DNA from: CBCXTT01 sp965178295
GTDB lineage: Bacteria > Pseudomonadota > Alphaproteobacteria > UBA7879
Assembly (NCBI GenBank): GCA_965178295.1
Contig: CBCXTT010000002.1
Span: forward strand, 1-64,000
Direction of reading: 5' to 3'
Length of the DNA stretch: 64,000 bases
Shown here: in pieces, positions 55,741-64,000 of the stretch
How positions within the stretch are numbered: the stretch's first letter is position 1
Layout: each line of letters opens with the position of its first letter
Notes under the pieces: model-generated
What the model was told of the DNA's origin: nothing
The model's input: the letters and a program-made list of their open reading frames with translations, nothing else
The model's database searches: none
Position numbers and translations under genes: made by a program

Positions 55741-56302
55741 TGCCCTATTACATACTCGATACTGAAACAACCGGCCTTGGTAAAAAAGACCAGGTAATCG
55801 AAATCGCCATTATTGATAACGCTGATGGTTCTGTGATTCTCAATACTCTTTTAAGCCCACCATTGATATTCCGGCATAGGCTACAGCGATTCAAGGTATT
55901 TCCAATGCAATGGTAGACGATGCTCCCAGCTGGGCAGATATTCATGAGCAAGTCTGCCAGATCATGCACAGGGCTGACACGGTGTATATCTACAACAGCA
56001 TATTCTATTACAGGCTGCTGACTCAGACGGCAACGGCTCACGGTCTATTCATGGAATATCAGGTAAACACCTTCTGCGTTATGAAATGGTACAGCGCAAT
56101 CGCTGATTATCTGTTCGATGATGATCGTTGGAGAAAACTTTCTTCGCTGGCGGGAATGTTCGGATTTGAGTTTGATGAAGGTAAAGCCCATCGAGCTTTG
56201 TATGATTGCCAGATGACCCGTTACATCATTCCTCACCTGGAACAAATGCAGGTGCGAGTTGATAACCGGAAGAAGTTAAGAAAACACACGGACATATTAT
56301 GA
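55741..56302 (+). pseudogene. DEDDh 3'-5' exonuclease, broken
   Basis: ATG 55741 opens MPYYILDTETTGLGKKDQV with the first DxE acidic pair. A frameshift near 55850 and a TAG near 55877 interrupt it; the frame then gives IQGISNAMVDDAPSWADI. In the second part, the residue expected to be the second catalytic aspartate reads tyrosine (NSIFYYRLL). HRALYDCQMT supplies the last H and D. It resembles the DnaQ/RNase T family and is no longer functional. Confidence 0.75.
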
Positions 56303-56321
56303 GAGCGTTAAAGCTCGAAAA

Positions 56322-56552
56322 ATGGCTCTGGTACCAGAAGGTGTTAGAATCGTTGAAGGAAGGCCGCGCAGGGTGATTGATGTTCAGGGCAATGAGTATG
56401 AATACGGTGAGCAGAATAAGAAAGACCATGTCACGCTTTCCCAGCTCAAGCTGGCCGATCTTGACCGCGCAAAGTTTGCTGGGATGTGTGTTAGAACCTA
56501 TGGTGACCAGGGATATTGCTTCAGGTTGAACGATACTGAAAAATCAGCATAA
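56322..56552 (+). CDS. small phage protein, unknown
   Basis: 76 residues from ATG 56322: a strand-rich N-terminus (VRIVEGRPRRVIDVQGNEYE) and a charged remainder. It starts shortly after the exonuclease remnant. No family recognised. A bidirectional hairpin follows. Confidence 0.45.
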   Translation: MALVPEGVRIVEGRPRRVIDVQGNEYEYGEQNKKDHVTLSQLKLADLDRAKFAGMCVRTYGDQGYCFRLNDTEKSA

Positions 56553-56564
56553 CCCACACTTAAT

Positions 56565-56591
56565 AAAAATCCAGATTGAATCCGGATTTTT
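56565..56591. terminator. bidirectional terminator between converging phage genes
   Basis: AAAAATCC (56565-56572) pairs with GGATTTTT (56584-56591), giving A- and T-runs on both sides. It sits between the rightward gene ending at 56552 and the leftward Arc gene ending at 56637. Confidence 0.65.
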
Positions 56592-56636
56592 AAGATCATC
56601 AATTTTCGCATCCAGTTTTCTGACTTCTACCAGAAC

Positions 56637-56789
56637 CTACTTCACTGTTTCATCCTGGGCCAGTGCAGTCTCCAGCCGATAAAGATACTCACTGTTGATA
56701 GATCGCTTATTTCGTTTTGCAGCCTTCCTGATTTCTTCGTGTAACTCTTCAGGTACACACAGGCTGTAAACAGGCAATGATCGGCTCAT
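56637..56789 (-). CDS. Arc-family ribbon-helix-helix repressor
   Basis: 50 residues from ATG 56789, with CAGGAGG just upstream deciding the start; the longer frame to 56924 is rejected. The beta strand LPVYSLCVPEEL and helices EEIRKAAKRNKRSINSEYL match Arc/Mnt proteins, which bind palindromes as paired dimers. Palindromes of related sequence lie directly upstream. Confidence 0.8.
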   Translation of the reverse strand: MSRSLPVYSLCVPEELHEEIRKAAKRNKRSINSEYLYRLETALAQDETVK

Positions 56790-56803
56790 CTCATCCTCCT
56801 GTA

Positions 56804-56869
56804 ATTGCATCGTGCTATCACTTATTGTGTTGGCAATCACGGCTTGACAGGTAACTGCACCGTGCAGTT
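56804..56869. promoter_or_regulatory. candidate Arc operators and promoter
   Basis: AACTGCAC-C-GTGCAGTT (56853-56869) is a perfect 8-bp-arm palindrome. ATTGCATCGTGCTAT (56804-56818) shares its TGCA-CGTGC core. A TTGACA (56844-56849) on the plus strand lies between them. They sit in the gap between the divergent arc gene and the gene at about 56921, as expected for an autoregulated switch (inference). Confidence 0.5.
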
Positions 56870-56977
56870 TGTTATTTCTCTGCTCACTTACTGTGAGGTC
56901 AAAAAAAGGAACAACACAATGCAAGATGAGAATAATGATGACAGGCTGAAGGGCTGTACGACCTTCTGAAAGAACCG

Positions 56978-57229
56978 ATGAAGGATCCGGGTACGGCTCT
57001 GGTGTATGACCAGCTAAATCAGAAGGTGATTTTGATGCGGTTACCCTGTGATGACGTCATTATTGACTGTTCTTCGTATGAGGACAGGAACAAAAAAGCA
57101 GACTGCTTGCTGGAGATGCTGAACGTGATCATTGATGGAGTGAGAAAGGGCTGCGCTATGGGTGATGGCGCATTAGAAGGAATAAGCGACACTTTGATGC
57201 GTATCAGACATCTGATCTCTACAGAGTAG
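56978..57229 (+). CDS. small phage protein, unknown, possibly 5'-frameshifted
   Basis: 83 residues from ATG 56978. An upstream ATG at 56921 starts a frame (MQDENNDDRLKG) that stops after 15 codons. Joining it through one indel would give a roughly 100-residue protein. The body (VYDQLNQKVILMRLPCDDV; LLEMLNVIIDGVRKGC) is helical. Function unknown. Confidence 0.45.
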   Translation: MKDPGTALVYDQLNQKVILMRLPCDDVIIDCSSYEDRNKKADCLLEMLNVIIDGVRKGCAMGDGALEGISDTLMRIRHLISTE

Positions 57230-57269
57230 ATCTCTCATACTCTCAACAACAACCATAAACGGGAGACGT

Positions 57270-57294
57270 AAAAAAAGCGGATAAGTTATCCGCT
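57270..57294 (-). terminator. leftward terminator of the portal/terminase transcript
   Basis: AGCGGATAA/TTATCCGCT (57276-57284, 57286-57294) is a perfect 9-bp stem with a single-base loop, followed on the minus strand by six T (57270-57275 are A on the plus strand). Confidence 0.75.
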
Positions 57295-57312
57295 AAATGC
57301 CATAATAAAAAA

Positions 57313-57387
57313 TCAGCTTTGCGCCAGTAGCTTTTGAAGGTCAGAAGGAGACATACGACGCAGTACCTCTGCGATCAGTCCGTCCAT
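57313..57387 (-). CDS. 24-residue phage protein
   Basis: ATG 57387 follows TAGGAG; the product MDGLIAEVLRRMSPSDLQKL ends at TGA 57313-57315, just before the terminator. It is a compact amphipathic helix. It may be a real small protein or the tail of a decayed one. Confidence 0.35.
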   Translation of the reverse strand: MDGLIAEVLRRMSPSDLQKLLAQS

Positions 57388-57458
57388 CTCCTACTTGGGT
57401 GGCCGGATATCATTTTACATCGTATCCATTACTAAATGCATCTATTACGGTAGGTTGA

Positions 57459-58495
57459 CTAATTTTGTGCCAGTGCCACTTCGGGAAAATCGAACTGAAA
57501 CGGTATCACTCTGGTGAAGTGCCGATTTAAATCCATAAACGCCTGCCCCAGTGGCTTAGTCTCATTTTGAATATATACCCTGCTGACCTTTTCAATATCT
57601 GAGCTGCCAGTCTCCCTGGGAATAACTTCCGACAGTTCACCACGCACCCGGTGTGATACAATCACATCCTCTGCAGACAGGTTTTTAATTCGTTTAAATT
57701 CATCACGCTGGCTAATATCCCCTACGGGAATAACCTGAATGGAATCCTTGCTGCCGTTGGGAATATTTAGGTAGAGGGATTTAAAGTTACCAACACCCTT
57801 ACCACTGGCTAATTTCTTGCGGATTTCGTCCTCCACATCCGGCTTGATAGTGGAATCATTGGTGTAAAGAATGTAGCCAATATGGCAACCGTTTTTGTAA
57901 TACCTGCGCCTGAAGAGCGTGGCATCTTCATTTAATAGCGCAGACTGCAGACCGCCTAACCAATCCGGCACGCCATAGACCTTCTGGCCAGTGTCGTATT
58001 CAGCGGCACGAATCACGGTATCGGGATCAAATACGGTTCTGACCATGCCGACTGGATGAAGAATCAGGAATTGTTCCTGCCCGTCATCGGTATCGGGCAT
58101 GCACCGCATATTCAGGGCTGGCAGGTGTGAGAGCCTGGTGACTTCCTTGAAATAGTTATAGTGAATCTGAAAATAGGCTTCACCAAATACCAGATAGTCC
58201 AGCACTGCCGCTTTAAAATTACTGATGGACAGTAGTGGCGTTTCCTGAAAAAAGTTAGCCAGCATATTGCGCCTGAAGATTAGGCAGCTACAGTGGTGAG
58301 CATTGGCATGGCGCATTCTTGACAGCCCAGATCTGGAGATCGGTTGTTCGTAATAGCCATTGTATGGATGCAGTACGGTACCAAGTCCGTCCAGCAAATT
58401 ACTCGGCAGCACTGTTCCGGTTCACCGAAGGTAACGCCGAAGTCCCTGTCTTGTTAATTACCTCGCTGAGAGGTTTTTTTCCGTTTCTTGGCCAT
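57459..58495 (-). pseudogene. P2-type (PBSX family) portal protein, N-terminally frameshifted
   Basis: ATG 58495 starts MAKKRKKTSQR and then loses frame. The main frame (58412-57459, 317 residues) carries the family pattern PISRSGLSRMRHANAHH, LDYLVFGEAYFQI, RVRGELSEVIPRETG and NETKPLGQAFMDLN. Portal rings occupy the capsid vertex through which DNA is packaged. As in P2 (genes Q and P), it lies on the same strand as the large terminase and opposite to scaffold and capsid. Confidence 0.8.
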
Positions 58496-58497
58496 GG

Positions 58498-60170
58498 CTA
58501 ATCGTCTGAAAATATATAAGTGGATTCACGTTGCTGGCGATAGTCCAGCCCCTCATTAATCAGAGCATGCATCGCTGCCCAGGATGCATCGGCATGGCCG
58601 GTTCGCTCGGATCTGTTAGCAACATAAGTGATCTGGCCACTGTTGGTAGTGGTTCGCCGGATAGTCATAAAGCCTGCGGCAATATCAGAATGCACCGCAT
58701 CCCATTCAATCCGGTTTGAGGTAATGACATCCTGAGCCTTCAGCACTAAGCGGGTTTTGCTGTCGATGGAATAAATGATGGGTGTCACCTGGGGGTAGAA
58801 CACCCTGACCAGATCCAGCACACCAGACCACGGTCCAGTGACATCGATGCCCATATAAGCGACGTTGTACTTGGCGCAAAGATCCTGAAGACAAGCTGCC
58901 TGATAGTGCCAGGCAACATTTTTCAGGGTGATTTTTCCAGAACCCTGAATTTGCCTCCCATCTTTAATGGTGGAGCAACAACAGCAATGCAGGCACCATC
59001 TCTTGTCCTGCTGGGATCGTAGCCAATCCATACCGGATGATTGCCGAATGTTCGTTCTGATTCCTGGTTGAAGTCGCGCCAGTCGTTAATTTCGCAGAGT
59101 GCTTTTTCAAGTTCTGAGAGTTTGAAAATACTGGCTGTATCATCAATAAACTGACACTCAAACAGCTGCGCGAATGCGTCCGGATCGTACTCTGTTCGCA
59201 GCCCGTCAATATCGAACAGGTCACAGCCACCGGCTTCCGCATTATGAATGGTGATAACTTTGCGCCACTGGCCATCCGGGCAGACTAATCCAGCTTCCAG
59301 GGCTTTATGATCCGGGAATTTTTCTTCAGGCTGTTTCTGTCGGCGCAGACGTTCATTATGAATCTCGCCCGACCAGAACGGATAAGCCTGATGTGATTTA
59401 GCGGATGCTGTTGAAAAGTAAGTTTTGCGCCAGTTTTTATGGGTGAATGTTGCCGTTCCATAATCAGAAACGACTTTAATTTTATCCTTACCCTTTAATT
59501 CAATCCCGAATTATTCCTGGGCAAAGCCGACAATATACTCCCTGAAAATATCGGATTGTGCCCTGGACGCAGACAGGAATACTTTGTTTATGCAGCTTAT
59601 CAAGGCATACACAAAACCTTCAGCCGAGAATAATAGGTTGCTAGCGGGATTTAAGAATGTTCCTGGTGCGCTGATTGCTATTCAGCCATAGCTCTCATGC
59701 TGATAAGAGAACAGGCCAGATAAAAACGGATCAAGGATTTCATCTTCAGACAATCCCCGAAAGTCATTGTTCTTTCGCTTGCCTTTAGATTTTCTTTTAC
59801 GTCGCTGCGGTTTGTCAGCCCCGTCATGCGTCAGAATGACTGAATCATCAGAGTCTGATGCAGAGGCAGTCACGGCTAGCGCATTCTGGCGTGCCTGCAA
59901 TTTCTGCAAACGCTCCATAACACCGACAATGCGCTCCATTTCATCCAGATCGCCCGACTGCTTATCTTCCATATCCGCGAGCAACACCATACGACGGACA
60001 AGCGCCTGCATCGGCTCTTCGTCCGAAAGCAAATCATCCCAGCTGTATTGATTGATCCAGAAATAAATAGTCCGCCTGGGCACACCGGTCTGTCGGACAA
60101 TTTCCGCAATCCGGTATTTTTTCAGATACATGCTTTTTACAGCATTACGCACTTCATCGGTATAACTCAT
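58498..60170 (-). pseudogene. P2-type large terminase (gpP-like), multiply broken
   Basis: ATG 60170 starts a helix-turn-helix region (KKYRIAEIVRQTGVPRRTIY), and 162 residues run to a stop at 59682. Past the stop, frame changes reveal NQRTRNILKSR, the start of the Walker-like segment, with a small deletion. Then FLSASRAQSDIFREYIVGF, a TAA, and GTATFTHKNWRKTYFSTASA follow, where about 45 residues around Walker B appear deleted. The nuclease part (58498-59031 and upstream) has AYMGIDVTGP and GQITYVANRSERTGHAD. It would cut and pump DNA in life; it is dead here. Confidence 0.8.
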
Positions 60171-60288
60171 AAAGTGCGGCTTAAAGATTTAATGAATACT
60201 TTTAATTCAGTTTGATTGATCGCTATTGCTATCTAATTAATTCCGCTAATGATTTTAATTATTTGAATCAGTTGGACAGGCCGAAAAA

Positions 60289-61056
60289 ATGCTTTTAACA
60301 GACTGGGTAATCATTGGAACAGCAGGCAATACAATTGATGGTCGTGTCATTTTAGAAAAAGACCTGACTGACGCCGCTGAGATTTATGACTGTGATGAAT
60401 ACACGGCTGTATTAAATTCCGATCATGCCCTGTCCTGGTATGGAAACTTCGGTAATGTTCACCAGGTACGCCTGAGTAAAGACAAAAAATACCGCACCAC
60501 TCTTCAGGAAAAGATCGCGCCTAACTTCCGACTGATTGAAATGAACCGTAATGGCCAGCGCATGTTTTGTAGCATGGGGCTGCAGGACGATTTCGCGGGA
60601 ACAGGAAAAACCTATCTGTCTGGTTTGGCTATGACCGATGAACCAGCCAGCCTGGGAACCTCCATTGTTTGGTTTTTTAAAAGACGACCCTAACGCCCAG
60701 CAGTTTGTGCAGCAGGCTGATGAGGACCCGACCCCGCAAAGGACGACTCCCCTATGGATAAAAAGCAGTTTGAAGAGATGAAAGGTGTCCAGGATAAAAC
60801 CCTGGAAGCCATTACCGGACTGACTGAAGTCATCAAAACTTTTTCTGTGAAACCCGCTGAAGAGCCAGCCCCTGAACCCAAGCCAGCTGAAGAACCCAAT
60901 CCGGAACCAAAGCCTGAAGAAGGTAAAACCTTCAGTGCCCTGAAAGAGACTCAGGAAAAAACACTAACCGCAATCAACAGCCTGACTGAAGCGTTCCAGG
61001 CATTGAAGCAGGAAGCTCCAGCACCTAAGCCACCTGCTGGGAATGGGATCTGCTGA
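60289..61056 (+). pseudogene. P2-type capsid scaffolding protein (gpO-like), frameshifted
   Basis: ATG 60289 gives 134 residues. WVIIGTAGNTIDGRVI, MNRNGQRMFCSMGLQDDF and TYLSGLAMTDEPASLGTS match the serine-protease/scaffold family. Two frameshifts near 60665 and 60740 separate the C-terminal part (60754-61056). That part is an acidic Pro-Glu linker flanked by two similar segments, KTLEAITGLTEVIKTF and KTLTAINSLTEAFQAL. It would guide capsid assembly. Confidence 0.75.
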
Positions 61057-61128
61057 AGACAAGCAGTTTCAGGTGCTCTGACACCCTGTGGGGACGGGGA
61101 TAACAGACAGGTAATCAAGGATTAAAGA

Positions 61129-62142
61129 ATGAATCCATATAGCACTAAACGGCTGGCCGATCTGCAGGCTGCCATGGCGAAAAACTACGGTGTAAGCCAT
61201 ACCGAAAAAACATTTTCTGTGACAGAACCACTGGCGGTTCGTCTGAATGATGCGATTCAAACTTCCAGCTCGTTCCTGAAGCAGATCAACGTGCTGCCTG
61301 TTACTGAGCGTTCAGGCAATGCCATTGGTATTGGTGTGCAGGGTTTTGTTGCCCGACGCACTAACACCAAAAGTAAAAAGCGTGCAGCTCGTAATGTCAG
61401 TGAAGTTAATGAACTGGAATACAAGTGCGCGAAAACTGAATGGGACGTAGCTATGGACTACGACACCATTGATGCACTGGCTCGTTTCGCGAACTTCTAC
61501 AAACGATACCTGAACATTGTTTATCAGCAGGTTTCCCTGGATCGAATCCGTGTTGGATTCTATGGCCAGAGCGTTGCTCTTGAAACCGACACTGATGCCA
61601 ACCCAAATGGTGAAGACGTCAATATCGGATGGCTGAAGCTGCTGGTAGACAATAATGCCGCGCAATACCTGACTGAAGGTGCAGTGACAGACAAGATCAG
61701 CATTGGTGCCAATGGCGACTACAAAAATGTTGATGCTCTGGCCTACGACGTTTATGCAGCAATCCCTGCCGCACACCGAACCGGCAATGAGGTCTGCATC
61801 ATTGGTGAACGTCTGGTGTCTTACGACATGAACAAGGCCATGAATGTCATTGGTCAAAAGCCCAGTGAGCAGAAAGACGCCATTGTGCTGGATCGCACCT
61901 ATGGTGGTCGTCCGGAAATTATTGTGCCCGGCTTCCACGATACCGGCTGCATGGTGACTGACCTGAACAACCTGTCTCTGTATTACCAGGAATCCGGTAC
62001 CCGCCGTAAATCTGAAGATCAGCCTGATCAGGATCAGGTGGCTGAATACACCAGTTCTAACGATGCCTACGTGCTGGAGTCTGTCAAAGGCTTGGCAGCT
62101 ATTGAAGCAGGCAACATCGTTCTGGATCCGGCTGAAAGTTAA
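61129..62142 (+). CDS. P2-family major capsid protein (gpN-like), intact
   Basis: 337 residues from ATG 61129. Features of the family: YGVSHTEKTFSVTEPLAVRL near the N-terminus, FLKQINVLPV, a run of basic residues (NTKSKKRAARNV), and the C-terminal DLNNLSLYYQESGTRRKSED. It is full length with no lesion, unlike its neighbours. Its codon use and GC content differ from the chromosomal genes to the left. Confidence 0.9.
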   Translation: MNPYSTKRLADLQAAMAKNYGVSHTEKTFSVTEPLAVRLNDAIQTSSSFLKQINVLPVTERSGNAIGIGVQGFVARRTNTKSKKRAARNVSEVNELEYKCAKTEWDVAMDYDTIDALARFANFYKRYLNIVYQQVSLDRIRVGFYGQSVALETDTDANPNGEDVNIGWLKLLVDNNAAQYLTEGAVTDKISIGANGDYKNVDALAYDVYAAIPAAHRTGNEVCIIGERLVSYDMNKAMNVIGQKPSEQKDAIVLDRTYGGRPEIIVPGFHDTGCMVTDLNNLSLYYQESGTRRKSEDQPDQDQVAEYTSSNDAYVLESVKGLAAIEAGNIVLDPAES

Positions 62143-62155
62143 AGGGAGCTATAAC

Positions 62156-62584
62156 GTGGTATCACCTTTTGATCGTCACCGTCAGAAAAGCAATGCAGTA
62201 CGCCAGGCTACTGAACAACAACAGCGCATCGAGGCCGCTGCACGGGAAACCCTGCAGGAGACTATCAGCAGTTTCAGTTACTGGCTGGCCAGTCTGGAGT
62301 CGGACATCAAGCGCCTGTCCCAGTTCCCTACCGGGGAACCAAGGAACAAGATCAATCGTGACGAACTGATCCCACGTTACTTGCCTTATGTCACTGAATA
62401 CCGTGAACAGGGTGAAGTGTTTAAAAACCCGGTACTGGTGCAGCTGGTTATCTGGTTATTTGATACCGGCCAGATTCACCCGGCTGTGGAGTGGGCACTC
62501 TTTCCCGTGAAGAAAAAGCAGCCTATGCCGGAACGCTTCAACCGCAGTATTCAAACCTTTACGGCTGACTGTGTACTGGAATAG
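62156..62584 (+). pseudogene. P2-type small terminase (gpM-like), 5' part
   Basis: GTG 62156 follows AAAGGGAG. It gives 142 residues (RYLPYVTEYREQGEVFKNPV; LVIWLFDTGQIHPAVEWALF), typical of the terminase endonuclease subunit. It ends at TAG 62582-62584 in the middle of the usual TADCVLEWA region. The rest of the protein continues in the next frame, so one indel broke it. Confidence 0.75.
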
Positions 62585-63876
62585 TGCAAGATGCAGAAAG
62601 CCAGGGGGACGGTATCGAACCGTATTGCTCCAACGTGTTTAAGTGCCTGATGGACGACCAATGGCCGGTACCTGATGCGGTACGTTCCAAATACCAAAAA
62701 CAGGCTGGCGATCTGACCATGGAAGCTGGACAACTCCAGCAGGCACTTAACTTTTATGTACGGGCAATGGAGCTGGATCCACGCAGAGCCAAATGCATTA
62801 CCCGCATTGAAGCCATGCGCAAAAAATTGAACAGGGCTGAATCGGCGGTCAGCTCTGGTAATGACTCCCCCGCCGCAGGCACCCTGGCTGGCGATGTTGT
62901 GACCGATGATCAAACAGCATCTGAAAGCCAGGGGGAGCCTGCCCTAATTAGTGATGCTGATCATTCCATTGCCAATGAACTGGTCAGTACCACCCGTGAG
63001 TATTTGAATCAGGAGGATCTGAGCAATGAGCTTTACGGATTCTCTAATGTCACCATAGCGGCTGGCACGGTTATCCAGTCCACACCTATCAATGGGCAGG
63101 TGTACGAACTGATCACCATGGCAGATACTCAGTTCCCCGATAGAGAATTGACCGTGGATGTTCAGGTCGAAGCCACACAAGCAGGAGAAAGCTACAACCT
63201 GGCACCCGGTTATTACTCAGTGTTACCCGTTCCGGTTACTGACGTTACTCAGGTGAATAACGGGCAGGAATGGCTGACCACACCCGGTTCGGGTAAAGAG
63301 AGCGACGAAGAATTACGCCTGCGCTGTCGTAATCAATTTACTGCTGTAGGGCTTTTTCACCATGACGCCGCTTACAAACAAATCATCAGCGAGTTTTCCG
63401 GAATCCGTACCGACTTCCTTTGCTTTGAACACAACGCCCCACGGGGGCCAGGTACAGCCAACTGCTACATCATGATCGAGAGTGGAATCCCCTCGCAGGA
63501 GTTTGTGGACGACATCAACCAGCACATCACTGACAACGGTTATCACGGTCATGGTGACTCTATGATCTGCTACCCGATCCCCGCTGTTGAAACGGATGTT
63601 ACTGTGCAGGTATGGCCGGTTGCCAACCTGAGCGCCGAAGAGCGCACTGTCCTACAAGAAGGAATAGAAAACTTTATCCGCGCAGCCTTTCGCCAGAACA
63701 ACGATTACAACGCCACCCAGACATGGCCGAAAATCCGCTTTTCCTGCTCCCGGTTAACTCAGGAACTACACCGAACCTTTTCGGAGATTGACTCCATGTA
63801 TTTTGTGAATACCGATGTGGTGACCAGCATTCAACTGGCCAAACTGGGCAACCTGAATGTGCAACTGGAGTACTAA
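62584..63876 (+). CDS. deletion fusion: small terminase C-terminus joined to baseplate protein J
   Basis: 430 codons open from GTG 62584. Residues 1 to about 85 (EPYCSNVFKCLMDDQWPVPD; ALNFYVRAMELDPRRAKC) are the missing end of gpM, followed by an Ala/Glu/Ser-rich tail. From about 140 on (VTIAAGTVIQS; LTTPGSGKESDEELRLRC; FEHNAPRGPGTANCYIM) it is a baseplate J protein. The head-completion, lysis and tail genes that lie between M and J in P2 phages are absent. A deletion therefore fused the two genes in frame. Confidence 0.75.
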   Translation: MQDAESQGDGIEPYCSNVFKCLMDDQWPVPDAVRSKYQKQAGDLTMEAGQLQQALNFYVRAMELDPRRAKCITRIEAMRKKLNRAESAVSSGNDSPAAGTLAGDVVTDDQTASESQGEPALISDADHSIANELVSTTREYLNQEDLSNELYGFSNVTIAAGTVIQSTPINGQVYELITMADTQFPDRELTVDVQVEATQAGESYNLAPGYYSVLPVPVTDVTQVNNGQEWLTTPGSGKESDEELRLRCRNQFTAVGLFHHDAAYKQIISEFSGIRTDFLCFEHNAPRGPGTANCYIMIESGIPSQEFVDDINQHITDNGYHGHGDSMICYPIPAVETDVTVQVWPVANLSAEERTVLQEGIENFIRAAFRQNNDYNATQTWPKIRFSCSRLTQELHRTFSEIDSMYFVNTDVVTSIQLAKLGNLNVQLEY

Positions 63877-63878
63877 CC

Positions 63879-64000
63879 ATGATCAAGCTACAGCTGTGCC
63901 GTATTGGATGCGCGGAACCGAGCTGACCAGCCTTAAGGAATCTGCACAGCTGTGGTTTGAGCGCGTAGCCAGCTGGGCTAAGTGGCCATTGAGCCAGCAG
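63879..64000 (+). pseudogene. phage tail protein, 5' part, frameshifted and cut by window edge
   Basis: ATG 63879, 2 bases after the baseplate stop, starts MIKLQLC and loses frame after seven codons. The next frame reads PYWMRGTELTSLKESAQLWF, the usual opening of a tail protein found directly after baseplate J. It continues beyond the window. Confidence 0.65.

Noticed and set aside
53384..62584. Possible TAG stop-codon reassignment in the phage
   Set aside because: TAG replaces different residues (Trp, Gln or Glu expected), indels and TAA/TGA stops are equally common, and no CTA-anticodon tRNA is seen. Ordinary decay explains it.

Overview
The window joins two unlike pieces of DNA. Bases 1 to about 48,620 are a compact, AT-leaning bacterial chromosome. 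The gene content points to an alphaproteobacterium, probably a reduced-genome, host-associated one of the Rickettsiales/Holosporales sort (inference). It has a Shemin-type 5-aminolevulinate synthase, an aa3 oxidase cluster ordered coxB-coxA-ctaB-small protein-ctaG, and an iscR-desulfurase-iscS-iscU-iscA-hscB-hscA cluster. It also carries yajC-secD-secF, clpB, accD, several secreted proteins with no recognisable family, and long gene-free stretches with decayed coding sequence. Bases from about 48,620 to the end are a decaying P2-type prophage with codon use unlike the left side. Most of its genes carry frameshifts, nonsense codons or deletions.

Left to right in the chromosome: a partial MHS-type transporter (1-927); a broken small secreted-peptide gene; a LysR regulator; tRNA-Ala; an AlgH/YqgE protein; a leftward oxidase operon ending in a Nudix hydrolase (3888-8352); then a rightward run of eight overlapping genes (8438-15213) that opens with an esterase and carries asd-lysC-dapB-dapA-dapD-dapF plus an AstE-like zinc deacylase, enough for most of lysine/diaminopimelate synthesis. 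Next come aldolase-efp-suhB (16683-18985), where the SuhB protein has lost most metal ligands. A long leftward translation and RNA-turnover cluster follows (hydrolase-rbfA-truB-rpsO-pnp-nitronate monooxygenase-SH3 protein, 25380-19117). The iron-sulfur operon (25550-31370) has a clear IscR-type operator in front. Then come a lipoprotein, a tandem CDGSH protein, secreted orphans, a SIMPL protein, tRNA-Gln, a three-gene overlapping unit ending in a miniature prepilin peptidase, yajC-secDF, another secreted orphan, tRNA-Lys, clpB, hemA (ALAS), rlmE, ihfB and accD.

The prophage begins at a truncated tRNA-Leu(UAA) 3' half (48624). A second, related tRNA 3' half lies at 49088, and a tRNA-Cys-like gene sits between them. 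A broken tyrosine integrase, the tail end of an S24 repressor, a shattered Toprim primase/helicase, replication and nuclease remnants and an Arc repressor follow. The P2 morphogenesis module comes last: portal and terminase on the minus strand, scaffold, capsid, small terminase, baseplate J and tail on the plus strand. Only the major capsid gene, the membrane protein and a few small genes look intact. A large deletion has fused the small terminase to baseplate J in one open frame. I see no CRISPR array, rRNA, insertion sequence or recognisable defence system.
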